NCBI GenBank assembly: GCA_025927665.1
Contig: JAICKZ010000040.1
Location: forward strand, 1-14,575
Source: Steroidobacteraceae bacterium
GTDB taxonomy: Bacteria > Pseudomonadota > Gammaproteobacteria > Steroidobacterales > Steroidobacteraceae
Length of the DNA stretch: 14,575 nucleotides
Direction of reading: 5' to 3'
Below the pieces are notes generated by a model that was given only the letters and a program-made list of their open reading frames with translations, did no database searches and was not told where the DNA came from. Every line of letters begins with the position of its first letter. The stretch's first letter is position 1. The translations under genes were made by a program, and so were the position numbers. Positions 6,870-13,732 of this stretch are shown here, one piece after another.

Positions 6870-6883
6870 TGACTCTTGAGTCA
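6870..6883. repeat. Short palindrome just after cheY
   Basis: TGACTC-TT-GAGTCA begins at the end of cheY in a 170-bp convergent gap. It is a 6-bp-arm hairpin with no T-run, so it is weak as a terminator. A second short inverted repeat (CAATGC 6971-6976 with GCATTG 6986-6991) lies further on. Nothing else recognisable is present up to the end of corC. Confidence 0.3.
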
Positions 6884-7037
6884 TCAATTATCTGGCTTAT
6901 GCTTAAGCTCATTCGCAATGCTGCTTCAAGACATGCAACCGCTCGCTTAAATACACTCTTCCGAACTGAGCAATGCCTCAGGGATGCATTGTGTTATCAC
7001 ATGCCAGCGGTTGGAGTGTGGAACGTGAAAATTGAAG

Positions 7038-7913
7038 CTATTGCTTGGACGATTCGGTAACTGGCTTCGGTGTCTGCATGCGCATCAGTTCGATGCGACG
7101 TCGATCGCCACGCAATACTTTAAATTCGAATCCATCCATTGAAAAGTTTTCGCCACGCCGCGGTAATCTGCCCAAGTGATTGAGTAACACGCCACCAATC
7201 GTGTCGTATTCTTCATCGCTATAGTTTGTGCCAAAGAATTCGTTGAACTCATCAATACGCGTTTGTGCACGCACAGTAAACTGCTGCGTTCCTTCGCGTT
7301 GAATGTTTAATTCATCATCAATATCGTATTCATCACCGATATCGCCCACAATTTGTTCCAGTACATCTTCAATGGTTACCAATCCAGCCACACCACCATA
7401 TTCATCTATCACGATAGCAATGTGATTGTGATTGGCTTTGAATTCAGTCAACAAAACATTCAAGCGTTTACTTTCGGGAACAAAGACTGCGTTACGCAAA
7501 CATTCCTTGATATCAAACTGCTTGTCCTCGTCCTGTTCGTGTTCATACGCTACACGCAGCAAATCCTTAGCGAGCAAGATACCGACAATTTTATCGCGAT
7601 CTTCACCTACTACGGGAAAACGCGAGTGACCCGATTCAATCACCATCGGGACGATATCTTGCAATGAATCGTCGCGATTGATCACAATCATTTGAGAGCG
7701 CGGCACCATAATGTCTCGGACATGCTGTTCACTGACTTCAAGTACGCCCTGCAACATGGAGAAAACATCTTCACCGACGATACCGCGTTCGCGTGCTTCA
7801 TCCAGCACTTCGGTTAATTCGTCGATGTCACGTGGCTCGCCGCTTAACGATTCGGCAATTCGTTGCAACCATCGTCCTGTTTTAGTGGACTCCCGATCTG
7901 AATCGTCATTCAT
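7038..7913 (-). CDS. corC: CorC/HlyC-family CBS-domain protein (YbeX)
   Basis: A 291-residue protein, almost the same length as E. coli CorC/YbeX (292). Domain order is a short acidic N-terminus, two CBS motifs spanning about residues 65-190 (MVPRSQMIVINRDDSLQDI; IDEYGGVAGLVTIEDVLEQI) and a C-terminal CorC_HlyC domain with the FTVRAQTRIDEFNEFF and YDTIGGVLLNHLGRLPRRGE blocks. The family is linked to magnesium/cobalt handling and, in the ybeZYX operon, to ribosome and heat tolerance functions; the exact biochemical role is not settled. It is a soluble protein with no membrane segments. It lies 24 bp after ybeY with AGG seven bases before ATG, the last gene of the operon seen here. The lnt gene that often follows is absent; a convergent cheY lies there instead. 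Confidence 0.92.
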   Translation of the reverse strand: MNDDSDRESTKTGRWLQRIAESLSGEPRDIDELTEVLDEARERGIVGEDVFSMLQGVLEVSEQHVRDIMVPRSQMIVINRDDSLQDIVPMVIESGHSRFPVVGEDRDKIVGILLAKDLLRVAYEHEQDEDKQFDIKECLRNAVFVPESKRLNVLLTEFKANHNHIAIVIDEYGGVAGLVTIEDVLEQIVGDIGDEYDIDDELNIQREGTQQFTVRAQTRIDEFNEFFGTNYSDEEYDTIGGVLLNHLGRLPRRGENFSMDGFEFKVLRGDRRRIELMRMQTPKPVTESSKQ

Positions 7914-7937
7914 TGATTTGCCTACACATGCATGTCA

Positions 7938-8450
7938 TTACTCATACGGATTTGTAAAACCAAACTGTTGCATCACTGCCACCTCAAGGGCTTCCATTAC
8001 CTTGGCATCGCGTGCAGTTTCATGATCATACCCCAACAAATGCAATACACCATGGATCACCATATGTGCCCAATGAGAATCAGGTTTTTTCTCCTGTTCG
8101 CTTGCTTCTCGGGCGACCACCGCTGCGCAAATAGCAAGATCACCCAAAACGTATGCACTACCATCACTCATAAATTCAATCATCGAACCATCAACGGGAA
8201 ATGACAACACATTAGTAGCCTTATCTTTGCCACGCCAGTGGTAATTAAGATGACGACTTTCTTTTGAATCTACAATACGCAATGACACCTGTGCGGCAAG
8301 AATTGCTTTGCGACGCTTTTTGCCGCGACTTGCGCCGAGATGAATGTGGGAATGCGCCAGATACGCGGCCTGTGCCCATTCGCGCAACCGTCTTACATGA
8401 GGCACGCCGCGTCGACCTGTGCCAAATTGCACTTCCAACAATAAGGGCAT
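7938..8450 (-). CDS. ybeY: Endoribonuclease YbeY (rRNA maturation factor)
   Basis: A 170-residue metal-dependent endoribonuclease acting in 16S rRNA 3'-end maturation and ribosome quality control. The zinc-binding signature HGVLHLLGYDH (H-x3-H-x5-H) is intact, preceded by NYHWRGKDKATNVLSFP and LGDLAIC, all family hallmarks, and the end NPYE matches the usual terminus. The start at 8450 is chosen because MPLLLEVQFG aligns with the normal YbeY N-terminus. ATG 8474 would overlap the phoH stop and add eight residues. The open frame runs further upstream to 8639, but that part is inside phoH and is not coding. A basic insert (GKKRRK) near residue 45 makes it somewhat longer than the E. coli protein (155). 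Spacing to phoH is 10 bases. Confidence 0.92.
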   Translation of the reverse strand: MPLLLEVQFGTGRRGVPHVRRLREWAQAAYLAHSHIHLGASRGKKRRKAILAAQVSLRIVDSKESRHLNYHWRGKDKATNVLSFPVDGSMIEFMSDGSAYVLGDLAICAAVVAREASEQEKKPDSHWAHMVIHGVLHLLGYDHETARDAKVMEALEVAVMQQFGFTNPYE

Positions 8451-8460
8451 CTGCGATTGT

Positions 8461-9504
8461 TTAGCTCGCGGCATCTGCTGGAGGGATATATATATTCGAC
8501 GATTTATTCGCAGCTTGTTGTGACTGCGCCTGCTCATATGCCTGAACAATGCGTTGCACCAAAGGATGCCGCACGACATCCTTTGAATTGAACAGGCTGA
8601 ATGCCACGCCTTTAACATTGGGCAGAATATCCATGACATGACGCAAACCCGAGGTTTGATGACGTGGTAAGTCGGTCTGCGTGATATCGCCAGTCACAAC
8701 CACTTTGGAACCGAACCCAATGCGTGTCAAAAACATTTTCATTTGTTCGATGGTCGTGTTCTGTGCTTCATCCAGGATGATGAAAGAATCATTCAATGAA
8801 CGACCGCGCATAAATGCTAGTGGTGCCACTTCAATGATATTGCGTTCAATCGCTTTGCCCACGCGATCAAACCCCATCATGTCATATAGTGCATCGTACA
8901 TAGGTCGCAAATAGGGATCCACTTTTTGCGTAAGATCGCCTGGCAGAAATCCCAACCGTTCACCCGCCTCCACCGCAGGACGAACCAATACAATGCGACG
9001 TACATGATCAGATTGCAGTGCATCCACGGCACACGCTACTGCCAGATAAGTTTTACCTGTGCCAGCAGGACCAATACCAAAGGTCAAATCATGGTTGCGA
9101 ATGTTGCTTAAGTATTGACGCTGATTAAAACCACGACCCCGAATACCACCATGGTAAGTTTGAATCACGGGATCTTTTTGTTGCTCTTGCACCAGAGCCG
9201 TATCTTCCACCACTTCACTTTCATCATGAATACACAGATGCACGCGATTCGGCGTCAATGCTTCTTTATCGGCAAGACTGAGCAACTGCTGCAACACTTT
9301 TAAAGCCATGTCAATGGCGATTTGTGTTGCACCTATGATTTGTAATTCCGCACCGCGTCGACGGATTTCTACATTAAGACGCGACTCTACTTGATGTAGA
9401 TTTTCATCCATCGGTCCAACGAAATTGGCCAATGTGTCATTATCAACATCGTTCAGTAATAACTCACGAATGATAGGTTGCGGTTCAGGTTGTACGGCGT
9501 TCAC
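8461..9504 (-). CDS. phoH: PhoH-like ATPase (YbeZ)
   Basis: A 347-residue protein matching E. coli YbeZ in length (346). A KH-like N-terminal part (about 20-75, CGP-type block NFVGPMDENL then IEIRRR-type strand) is followed by a P-loop ATPase domain with Walker A GPAGTGKT (145-152), RPAVEAGERLGFLPGDL and Walker B FIILDEAQN (241-249), and a C-terminal TRIGFGSKVVVTGD block. It probably works with YbeY in RNA metabolism, as the two are encoded side by side and are linked in many bacteria. The start codon is GTG, with only a weak ribosome site (AAGAG, somewhat far upstream). It lies 22 bp after miaB. Confidence 0.93.
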   Translation of the reverse strand: MNAVQPEPQPIIRELLLNDVDNDTLANFVGPMDENLHQVESRLNVEIRRRGAELQIIGATQIAIDMALKVLQQLLSLADKEALTPNRVHLCIHDESEVVEDTALVQEQQKDPVIQTYHGGIRGRGFNQRQYLSNIRNHDLTFGIGPAGTGKTYLAVACAVDALQSDHVRRIVLVRPAVEAGERLGFLPGDLTQKVDPYLRPMYDALYDMMGFDRVGKAIERNIIEVAPLAFMRGRSLNDSFIILDEAQNTTIEQMKMFLTRIGFGSKVVVTGDITQTDLPRHQTSGLRHVMDILPNVKGVAFSLFNSKDVVRHPLVQRIVQAYEQAQSQQAANKSSNIYIPPADAAS

Positions 9505-9526
9505 AAAGTTTAATATGCTCTTTAAA

Positions 9527-10903
9527 TTAGATTGCTACAGCTCGACTTTCGGCGATCACGGGTGTGGTCACGCTTTCACCTGACTGCAATAGACGACCAC
9601 GCAACGAACTGCGTATTGCTCCAGTGATCAGCACTTCTGCAAATTGATTAATCAATGATTCGGGTCCGTCAAAATTAACCCAATGCATGTTTTCAGTACG
9701 ACCCGCCAATTGCTTTACATCTTTGGTAGAGGTCTTCAAAACCAGTATACGCTGCACGGTACCCACCATTGCTTCGCTGATGGCTAATGACTGTGCATTG
9801 ATACGTGCTTGTAATCGATCAAGTCGATGGAGTTTTTCTTCATATGAAACTTCATCCAGTAAGGATGCTGCAGGCGTACCGGGACGACGACTGTAAATAA
9901 AACTGAATGACTGATCAAAGCCAATCGTGGCAATCAAGTTCATCGTGTCCATGAAGTCTTTTTCGGTTTCACCCGGAAAGCCCACAATAAAATCCGACGA
10001 GATACTGATGTCGGGACGCACTTCGCGTAGCTTGCGAATCTTTTGCTTGTATTCGATGGCCGTATGTCGACGACCCATCAATGACAACACACGATCAGAA
10101 CCACTCTGCACGGGCAGGTGCAGGTAGTTGGCAAGTTTGGGCACATCGCGATACGCCGCAATTAGTGCATCGTTGAATTCCACGGGATGTGATGTCGTAA
10201 AACGAATCAACTCAATACCTTCCACTTCTGCAACATGACGAATCAAGGTAGCAAGATCGCACTCTTCTCCATCGCTCATCTCACCGCAGTAAGCATTGAC
10301 TGTTTGCCCCAGCAGATTGATTTCTTTTACACCCTGTGCCGCCAACTTGCGCACTTCTTCCATCACTTGTTCAAAGGGCCGACTGACTTCTTCACCGCGT
10401 GTGTAAGGCACCACACAAAACGTGCAAAACTTACTACAGCCTTCGATGATGGAAATGAATGCGGTTGCGCCTTCAGCACGCGGTGTTGGCAGATGATCAA
10501 ATTTTTCAACTTCGGGAAAACTGACATCAACCTGCGAACGGCCGGTGCTTTTCAACTCATCAATCATCTGTGGCAGACGATGTAGAGTTTGCGGTCCAAA
10601 CACCAAATCAACATAGGGTGCTCGGGCTGTAATCCCCGCACCTTCCTGACTGGCCACACACCCACCCACACCAATAATAGTGGCGGGCTTGCGTTGTTTA
10701 ATTTCGCGCCAACGGCCCAGTAATGAAAAAACCTTTTCCTGAGCTTTTTCGCGAATGGAGCAAGTATTAAGCAGTAACACATCCGCTTGCTCAACATCCT
10801 CGGTGAACTCGAATCCAGCCGCCGCATTTAATACATCAAGCATTTTCGCGGAGTCGTACTCATTCATCTGACAGCCGAAGGTATGAATATGCAATTTAGG
10901 CAT
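9527..10903 (-). CDS. miaB: tRNA-2-methylthio-N6-dimethylallyladenosine synthase MiaB
   Basis: A 458-residue radical-SAM methylthiotransferase that adds the methylthio group to i6A at position 37 of tRNAs. The N-terminal MTTase domain has the three cysteines of the auxiliary [4Fe-4S] cluster (C11, C48, C82). The radical-SAM cluster motif is C-x3-C-x2-C (C156, C160, C163 in EGCSKFCTFCVVPYTRG). Further MiaB blocks are LLGQTVNAYCG, FTTSHPVEF, YLHLPVQSGSDRVL and SSDFIVGFPGET. The last 75 or so residues are the RNA-binding TRAM domain. Length is normal (E. coli 474). The ATG at 10903 is not preceded by a clear ribosome site. It opens the miaB-phoH-ybeY-corC operon. Confidence 0.96.
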   Translation of the reverse strand: MPKLHIHTFGCQMNEYDSAKMLDVLNAAAGFEFTEDVEQADVLLLNTCSIREKAQEKVFSLLGRWREIKQRKPATIIGVGGCVASQEGAGITARAPYVDLVFGPQTLHRLPQMIDELKSTGRSQVDVSFPEVEKFDHLPTPRAEGATAFISIIEGCSKFCTFCVVPYTRGEEVSRPFEQVMEEVRKLAAQGVKEINLLGQTVNAYCGEMSDGEECDLATLIRHVAEVEGIELIRFTTSHPVEFNDALIAAYRDVPKLANYLHLPVQSGSDRVLSLMGRRHTAIEYKQKIRKLREVRPDISISSDFIVGFPGETEKDFMDTMNLIATIGFDQSFSFIYSRRPGTPAASLLDEVSYEEKLHRLDRLQARINAQSLAISEAMVGTVQRILVLKTSTKDVKQLAGRTENMHWVNFDGPESLINQFAEVLITGAIRSSLRGRLLQSGESVTTPVIAESRAVAI

Positions 10904-11036
10904 GGAAAGGCGGGATTTGGTATCTCAAAAAATGGAAGGCAAGCATACGGCCAATGACTGTCTTTTGCCAATTTTCGACGGAAAAATTGTTCGAATGGCG
11001 GGTAAATGACATAAGAAAAAGCCCTCTCCCGCGAAG

Positions 11037-11047
11037 CATTATAATAA
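11037..11047 (+). promoter_or_regulatory. TATAAT-type -10 element upstream of the SulP gene (weak candidate)
   Basis: A TTATAATAA run with a perfect -10 hexamer at 11040-11045 lies 41 bases before the SulP start. No good -35 is found 16-18 bases upstream, and the run also reads as TATAAT on the other strand, toward miaB. The rest of the 183-bp divergent gap (10904-11086) shows nothing else recognisable. Confidence 0.25.
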
Positions 11048-11086
11048 CCATGCAATAAACATCAGGACTGCTATTCTTAAGTCATC

Positions 11087-12784
11087 ATGCATACCACTAT
11101 TGCACCGACATCATCTTCAGTTCGCTGGCACTTGTTCATTCCCAAACTGTACACCGTACTGAGTGAAGGCTATGACCTTGGAAAATTCAACAAGGATTTG
11201 ATTGCCGGGCTCACCGTTGCAATCGTCGCACTGCCACTTGCGATGGCATTGGCCATTGCCAGTGGCGCAACGCCAGACAAAGGATTAATCACCGCCGTCA
11301 TCGCAGGCTTTCTCATTTCTGCACTGGGTGGTAGTCGCTTTTCAATTGGTGGTCCCACCGGCGCATTTGTTGTCGTGGTCTACAACGTGATAGATAAATT
11401 TGGTTACAACGGATTGTTGATTGCAACTCTTATGGCAGGAATATTATTAATCATTGCCGGATTTGCGAAACTGGGCACCTGGATCAAGTACATTCCTGAG
11501 CCCGTGATAACCGGATTTACCTCCGGCATTGCGGTCATTATTTTTTCGAGCCAGATAAAAGAGTTCTTTGGTTTAGCAATGGATAAAGTGCCCGCAGAAT
11601 TCATTGCACAGTGGTCTGCCTTCTGGATCCATCGCGATACCATCAACTTACAAGTATTGGCGGTTGCAATGTCCGCGTTATTATTGATTGTTGTATTGCG
11701 TCGATTCGCACCAAGACAGCCCGGTTTCTTATACGCAGTTATAGCAGGCACCTTGGTCACTTGGGCTTTGCATTTAAATATTCCTACCATTGGCAGCCGC
11801 TTCGGTTCAGTGAGCGCATCATTACCAATGCCCACGTTGCCTGCGTGGTCATTTATACAAATCAAAGCGCTAGTGCCCAGCGCTTTTACCATCGCATTTC
11901 TTGCCGGCGTTGAGTCTTTGCTCTGTGCCATGGTGGCAGATGGCATGACGGGACGTCGACATCGGTCCAATTGCGAACTGGTAGCACAAGGAATCGCCAG
12001 TCTTGCCTCGGCATTGTTCAGTGGCTTGCCAGCCACCGGGGCGATCGCACGCACTGCAACCAGCATTCGCGCTGGCGCAGTTTCGCCAATCGCAGGCATG
12101 TTACACGCGACATTTCTCTTGTTGTTTATGTTGTTGCTGTCGCGGTTGATTATCTTCATACCGCTGGCCGCACTTGCCGCAGTATTATTTATGGTTGCGT
12201 GGAATATGAGTGAACGACAACGTTTCATTCACTTGTTGCGTGCACCATGGGGAGATCGCGCTGTCCTGTTGATCACCTTTGCATTGACAGTGATGGTTGA
12301 CCTGACAGTCGCCATTGAAGTGGGTGTCGTACTGGCTTCGATATTGTTCATGCATCGCATGGCTGAAGCGGTGGCCATTCAGACTCATCATACCTTGATC
12401 ATCGACGATATCGATGATTCAGCGATTGAACAAAACAATGTGAACGCAAGAACAATATTGGCAAAAGATATACAGGTTGTCGAGTTGCGAGGCCCATTCT
12501 TCTTTGGTGTCGCCAGTCGCTTGAGTGAAGTGCTTGATCGAATAAAAAAACCACAGCGTGCCTTTGTACTGCGGCTATACGACGTACCCTTGATTGACGC
12601 AACCGGCATTGGCGCCATCACCGAATTGGTCAAGCGTTTGGCAAGACACAAATCAAAACTTGTATTGTGTGAAATGCAACCCGCAGTGCGAGACACGTTG
12701 CAACAGATGGGATTGTTTGATTATCCCGATATTGTGTGTTGTGACACGCTGGAAGAGGTCATCAAAGTGCTGGAGAATAAATAA
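11087..12784 (+). CDS. SulP-family anion transporter with STAS domain, DauA (YchM)-like
   Basis: A 565-residue inner-membrane carrier. The membrane core (about 30-430) shows the SulP signature blocks DLIAGLTVAIVALPLAMALA, GGSRFSIGGPTGAFVVV, YIPEPVITGFTSGIAVII, AGVESLLCAMVADGMTG, then GLPATGAIARTATSIRAGA and LFMVAWNMSE. These are close to E. coli DauA, a C4-dicarboxylate carrier that has also been studied with other anions. Residues 463-565 are a STAS domain with the DATG loop (504-507). Substrate cannot be read from sequence: succinate-type dicarboxylates, sulfate and bicarbonate are all possible in this family. No obvious ribosome site precedes the ATG. It is a single-gene unit, divergent from miaB and convergent with cueR. 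Confidence 0.9.
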   Translation: MHTTIAPTSSSVRWHLFIPKLYTVLSEGYDLGKFNKDLIAGLTVAIVALPLAMALAIASGATPDKGLITAVIAGFLISALGGSRFSIGGPTGAFVVVVYNVIDKFGYNGLLIATLMAGILLIIAGFAKLGTWIKYIPEPVITGFTSGIAVIIFSSQIKEFFGLAMDKVPAEFIAQWSAFWIHRDTINLQVLAVAMSALLLIVVLRRFAPRQPGFLYAVIAGTLVTWALHLNIPTIGSRFGSVSASLPMPTLPAWSFIQIKALVPSAFTIAFLAGVESLLCAMVADGMTGRRHRSNCELVAQGIASLASALFSGLPATGAIARTATSIRAGAVSPIAGMLHATFLLLFMLLLSRLIIFIPLAALAAVLFMVAWNMSERQRFIHLLRAPWGDRAVLLITFALTVMVDLTVAIEVGVVLASILFMHRMAEAVAIQTHHTLIIDDIDDSAIEQNNVNARTILAKDIQVVELRGPFFFGVASRLSEVLDRIKKPQRAFVLRLYDVPLIDATGIGAITELVKRLARHKSKLVLCEMQPAVRDTLQQMGLFDYPDIVCCDTLEEVIKVLENK

Positions 12785-12882
12785 TCACAGCATTCATTCT
12801 ATTCCTCCTCGGTGGTCGTTTATGCCTCACGATCAAAGTATTTATCGAATTATTAGAGGCAGTAACTGTTTCTGGAATCCGC

Positions 12883-12930
12883 TCATGCTGAGCCTGACAT
12901 TCGTCATGCCGAGTCTGTCGAAGCATTCTG
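12883..12930. repeat. REP-like interspersed repeat, two adjacent copies (one degenerate)
   Basis: TCATGCCGAGTCTGTCGAAG followed by CATTCTG (12904-12930) resembles the dispersed TCATGCTGAGCTTGTCGAAG family of palindromic repeats found between genes in many proteobacteria. It folds as ATGC/GCAT plus CGA/TCG around a short loop. A degenerate copy, TCATGCTGAGCCTG (12883-12896), precedes it. The repeat lies in the 210-bp gap between the convergent SulP and cueR genes, which otherwise shows no terminator with a T-run. Confidence 0.5.
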
Positions 12931-12994
12931 TTTGGATCGACTTGATACACTGTGATGATGGAATGGTTTGTGTATAGATCATTATCAGAGTTTA

Positions 12995-13456
12995 TCAATA
13001 GCGCGAATTACTGTTGTAAGACAGGTTGTCCAATATCGGGCATTCTGGACGATGATCGCCATGACAATGTGTAGTCAAATTGGTCAGTGTTGCACGTATG
13101 CTTTCTAGTTGTTCGATTTTCTGATCTAACTCGGCAATCTGTTTCAAAGCAAGACGCTTTACTTCAGCACTGGTTCGGCGATGATTACGCCATAAACTTA
13201 GAAGATGTCCAGTTTCCTTTAGTGAAAAACCGAGATCGCGCGCATGCTTGATAAAATGCAATGTGTGCAAATCCTGTGAGTTATATACACGATAGTCGCC
13301 TGTTGTTCGTGAAGGCTTGGGGATCAAGCGTAGCGATTCGTAATATCGAATCATTTTTGCGCTTACTCCTGTTAATTTAGCCGCTCGCCCAATACGGTAA
13401 TACCCTTGCCGCTGAGCGACAGACAACTCTTTCACGACTTGATTCTGAGCAGGCAT
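12995..13456 (-). CDS. cueR: CueR-type copper-responsive MerR-family regulator
   Basis: A 153-residue protein from ATG 13456, preceded by GGAGAG at good spacing; the open frame extends to 13612 but the added residues have no family character. The N-terminal winged helix-turn-helix (YYRIGRAAKLTGVSAKMIRY, then GDYRVYNSQDLHTL) is typical of MerR. A long dimerisation helix follows (about 97-125). The metal loop has two cysteines, C131 and C139, in CHGDHRPECPI, the C-x7-C spacing that binds Cu(I) in E. coli CueR. The residue that is Cys in sensors of divalent ions is Ser here (S96 in RRTSAEVKRLAL), as in monovalent-ion sensors. It binds DNA between widely spaced promoter elements and activates them when Cu(I), Ag(I) or Au(I) binds. 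Two matching operators lie in its upstream region. No copA gene is visible nearby. Confidence 0.88.
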   Translation of the reverse strand: MPAQNQVVKELSVAQRQGYYRIGRAAKLTGVSAKMIRYYESLRLIPKPSRTTGDYRVYNSQDLHTLHFIKHARDLGFSLKETGHLLSLWRNHRRTSAEVKRLALKQIAELDQKIEQLESIRATLTNLTTHCHGDHRPECPILDNLSYNSNSRY

Positions 13457-13483
13457 AAAGCTCTCCGATGAATATCGGCATAA

Positions 13484-13514
13484 ATAATAAACCTTCCCAT
13501 TGTAGTAAGGTCTA
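13484..13514 (-). promoter_or_regulatory. CueR operator and promoter for cueR (19-bp spacer)
   Basis: A dyad ACCTT-N11-AAGGT lies at 13491-13511, the CueR/CopA box pattern. On the minus strand it sits between TAGACC (-35, 13509-13514) and TATTAT (-10, 13484-13489) with a 19-base spacer, the overlong spacing that MerR-family activators correct. This implies copper-responsive autoregulation of cueR. The plus strand can also be read with 19 bases between TAAACC and TAGTAT, so bidirectional use is possible. Confidence 0.75.
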
Positions 13515-13534
13515 GTATTTATGCTATGGAGTCG

Positions 13535-13597
13535 ACAGCTTATAAATAACAACATCAATTTCTTTGGATAAAGGCAATTATTTTTTAGATAAGCTGT
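13535..13597. repeat. 9-bp perfect inverted repeat with 45-base loop between the two CueR operators
   Basis: ACAGCTTAT (13535-13543) and ATAAGCTGT (13589-13597) are exact reverse complements in an AT-rich non-coding stretch. It could be a hairpin in a transcript or a binding-site pair, or chance. Confidence 0.35.
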
Positions 13598-13635
13598 ACA
13601 AAGCAGAATCATTCATAAAGAAAGCTTCGCTCCTG

Positions 13636-13666
13636 TTGACCTTACCACCGTGGGAATCTTCATACT
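13636..13666 (+). promoter_or_regulatory. Second CueR-type operator/promoter, facing the Tat-exported hydrolase gene
   Basis: TTGACC (-35, 13636-13641), a 19-base spacer and CATACT (-10, 13661-13666). The spacer holds ACCTTACCAC and GTGGGAATCT, matching the cueR-proximal operator (read on the minus strand) at most positions; the right half-site departs from AAGGT at two bases. Transcription would start about 60 bases before the ATG at 13733. This is the architecture of copper-induced CueR promoters. Confidence 0.7.
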
Positions 13667-13732
13667 GAAGCCATCATAGTGTTTGCTTCAGCATATTACT
13701 TAACCAATTAAAGTAATAAAGGAGATTTGATC

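Noticed and set aside
6869..7060. A 63-codon plus-strand frame between cheY and corC
   Set aside because: It has no ribosome site or family motif, overlaps the end of corC on the other strand, and looks like a chance open frame.
8451..8639. Upstream extension of the ybeY frame
   Set aside because: It lies within the phoH coding region and the extra residues do not resemble YbeY. The normal N-terminus begins at 8450.
11404..12228. A 274-codon minus-strand frame inside the SulP gene
   Set aside because: It is wholly antisense to a clear SulP membrane core, and its translation is of low complexity with no recognisable motif. It is a shadow of the real gene.
13472..13479. GCCGATAT on the minus strand near cueR as a sigma-28 -10 element
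   Set aside because: No TAAA-type -35 lies at the right distance, and the site overlaps the region between the CueR promoter and the cueR start, so it is best taken as chance. It also shows that the eight bases alone are weak evidence.
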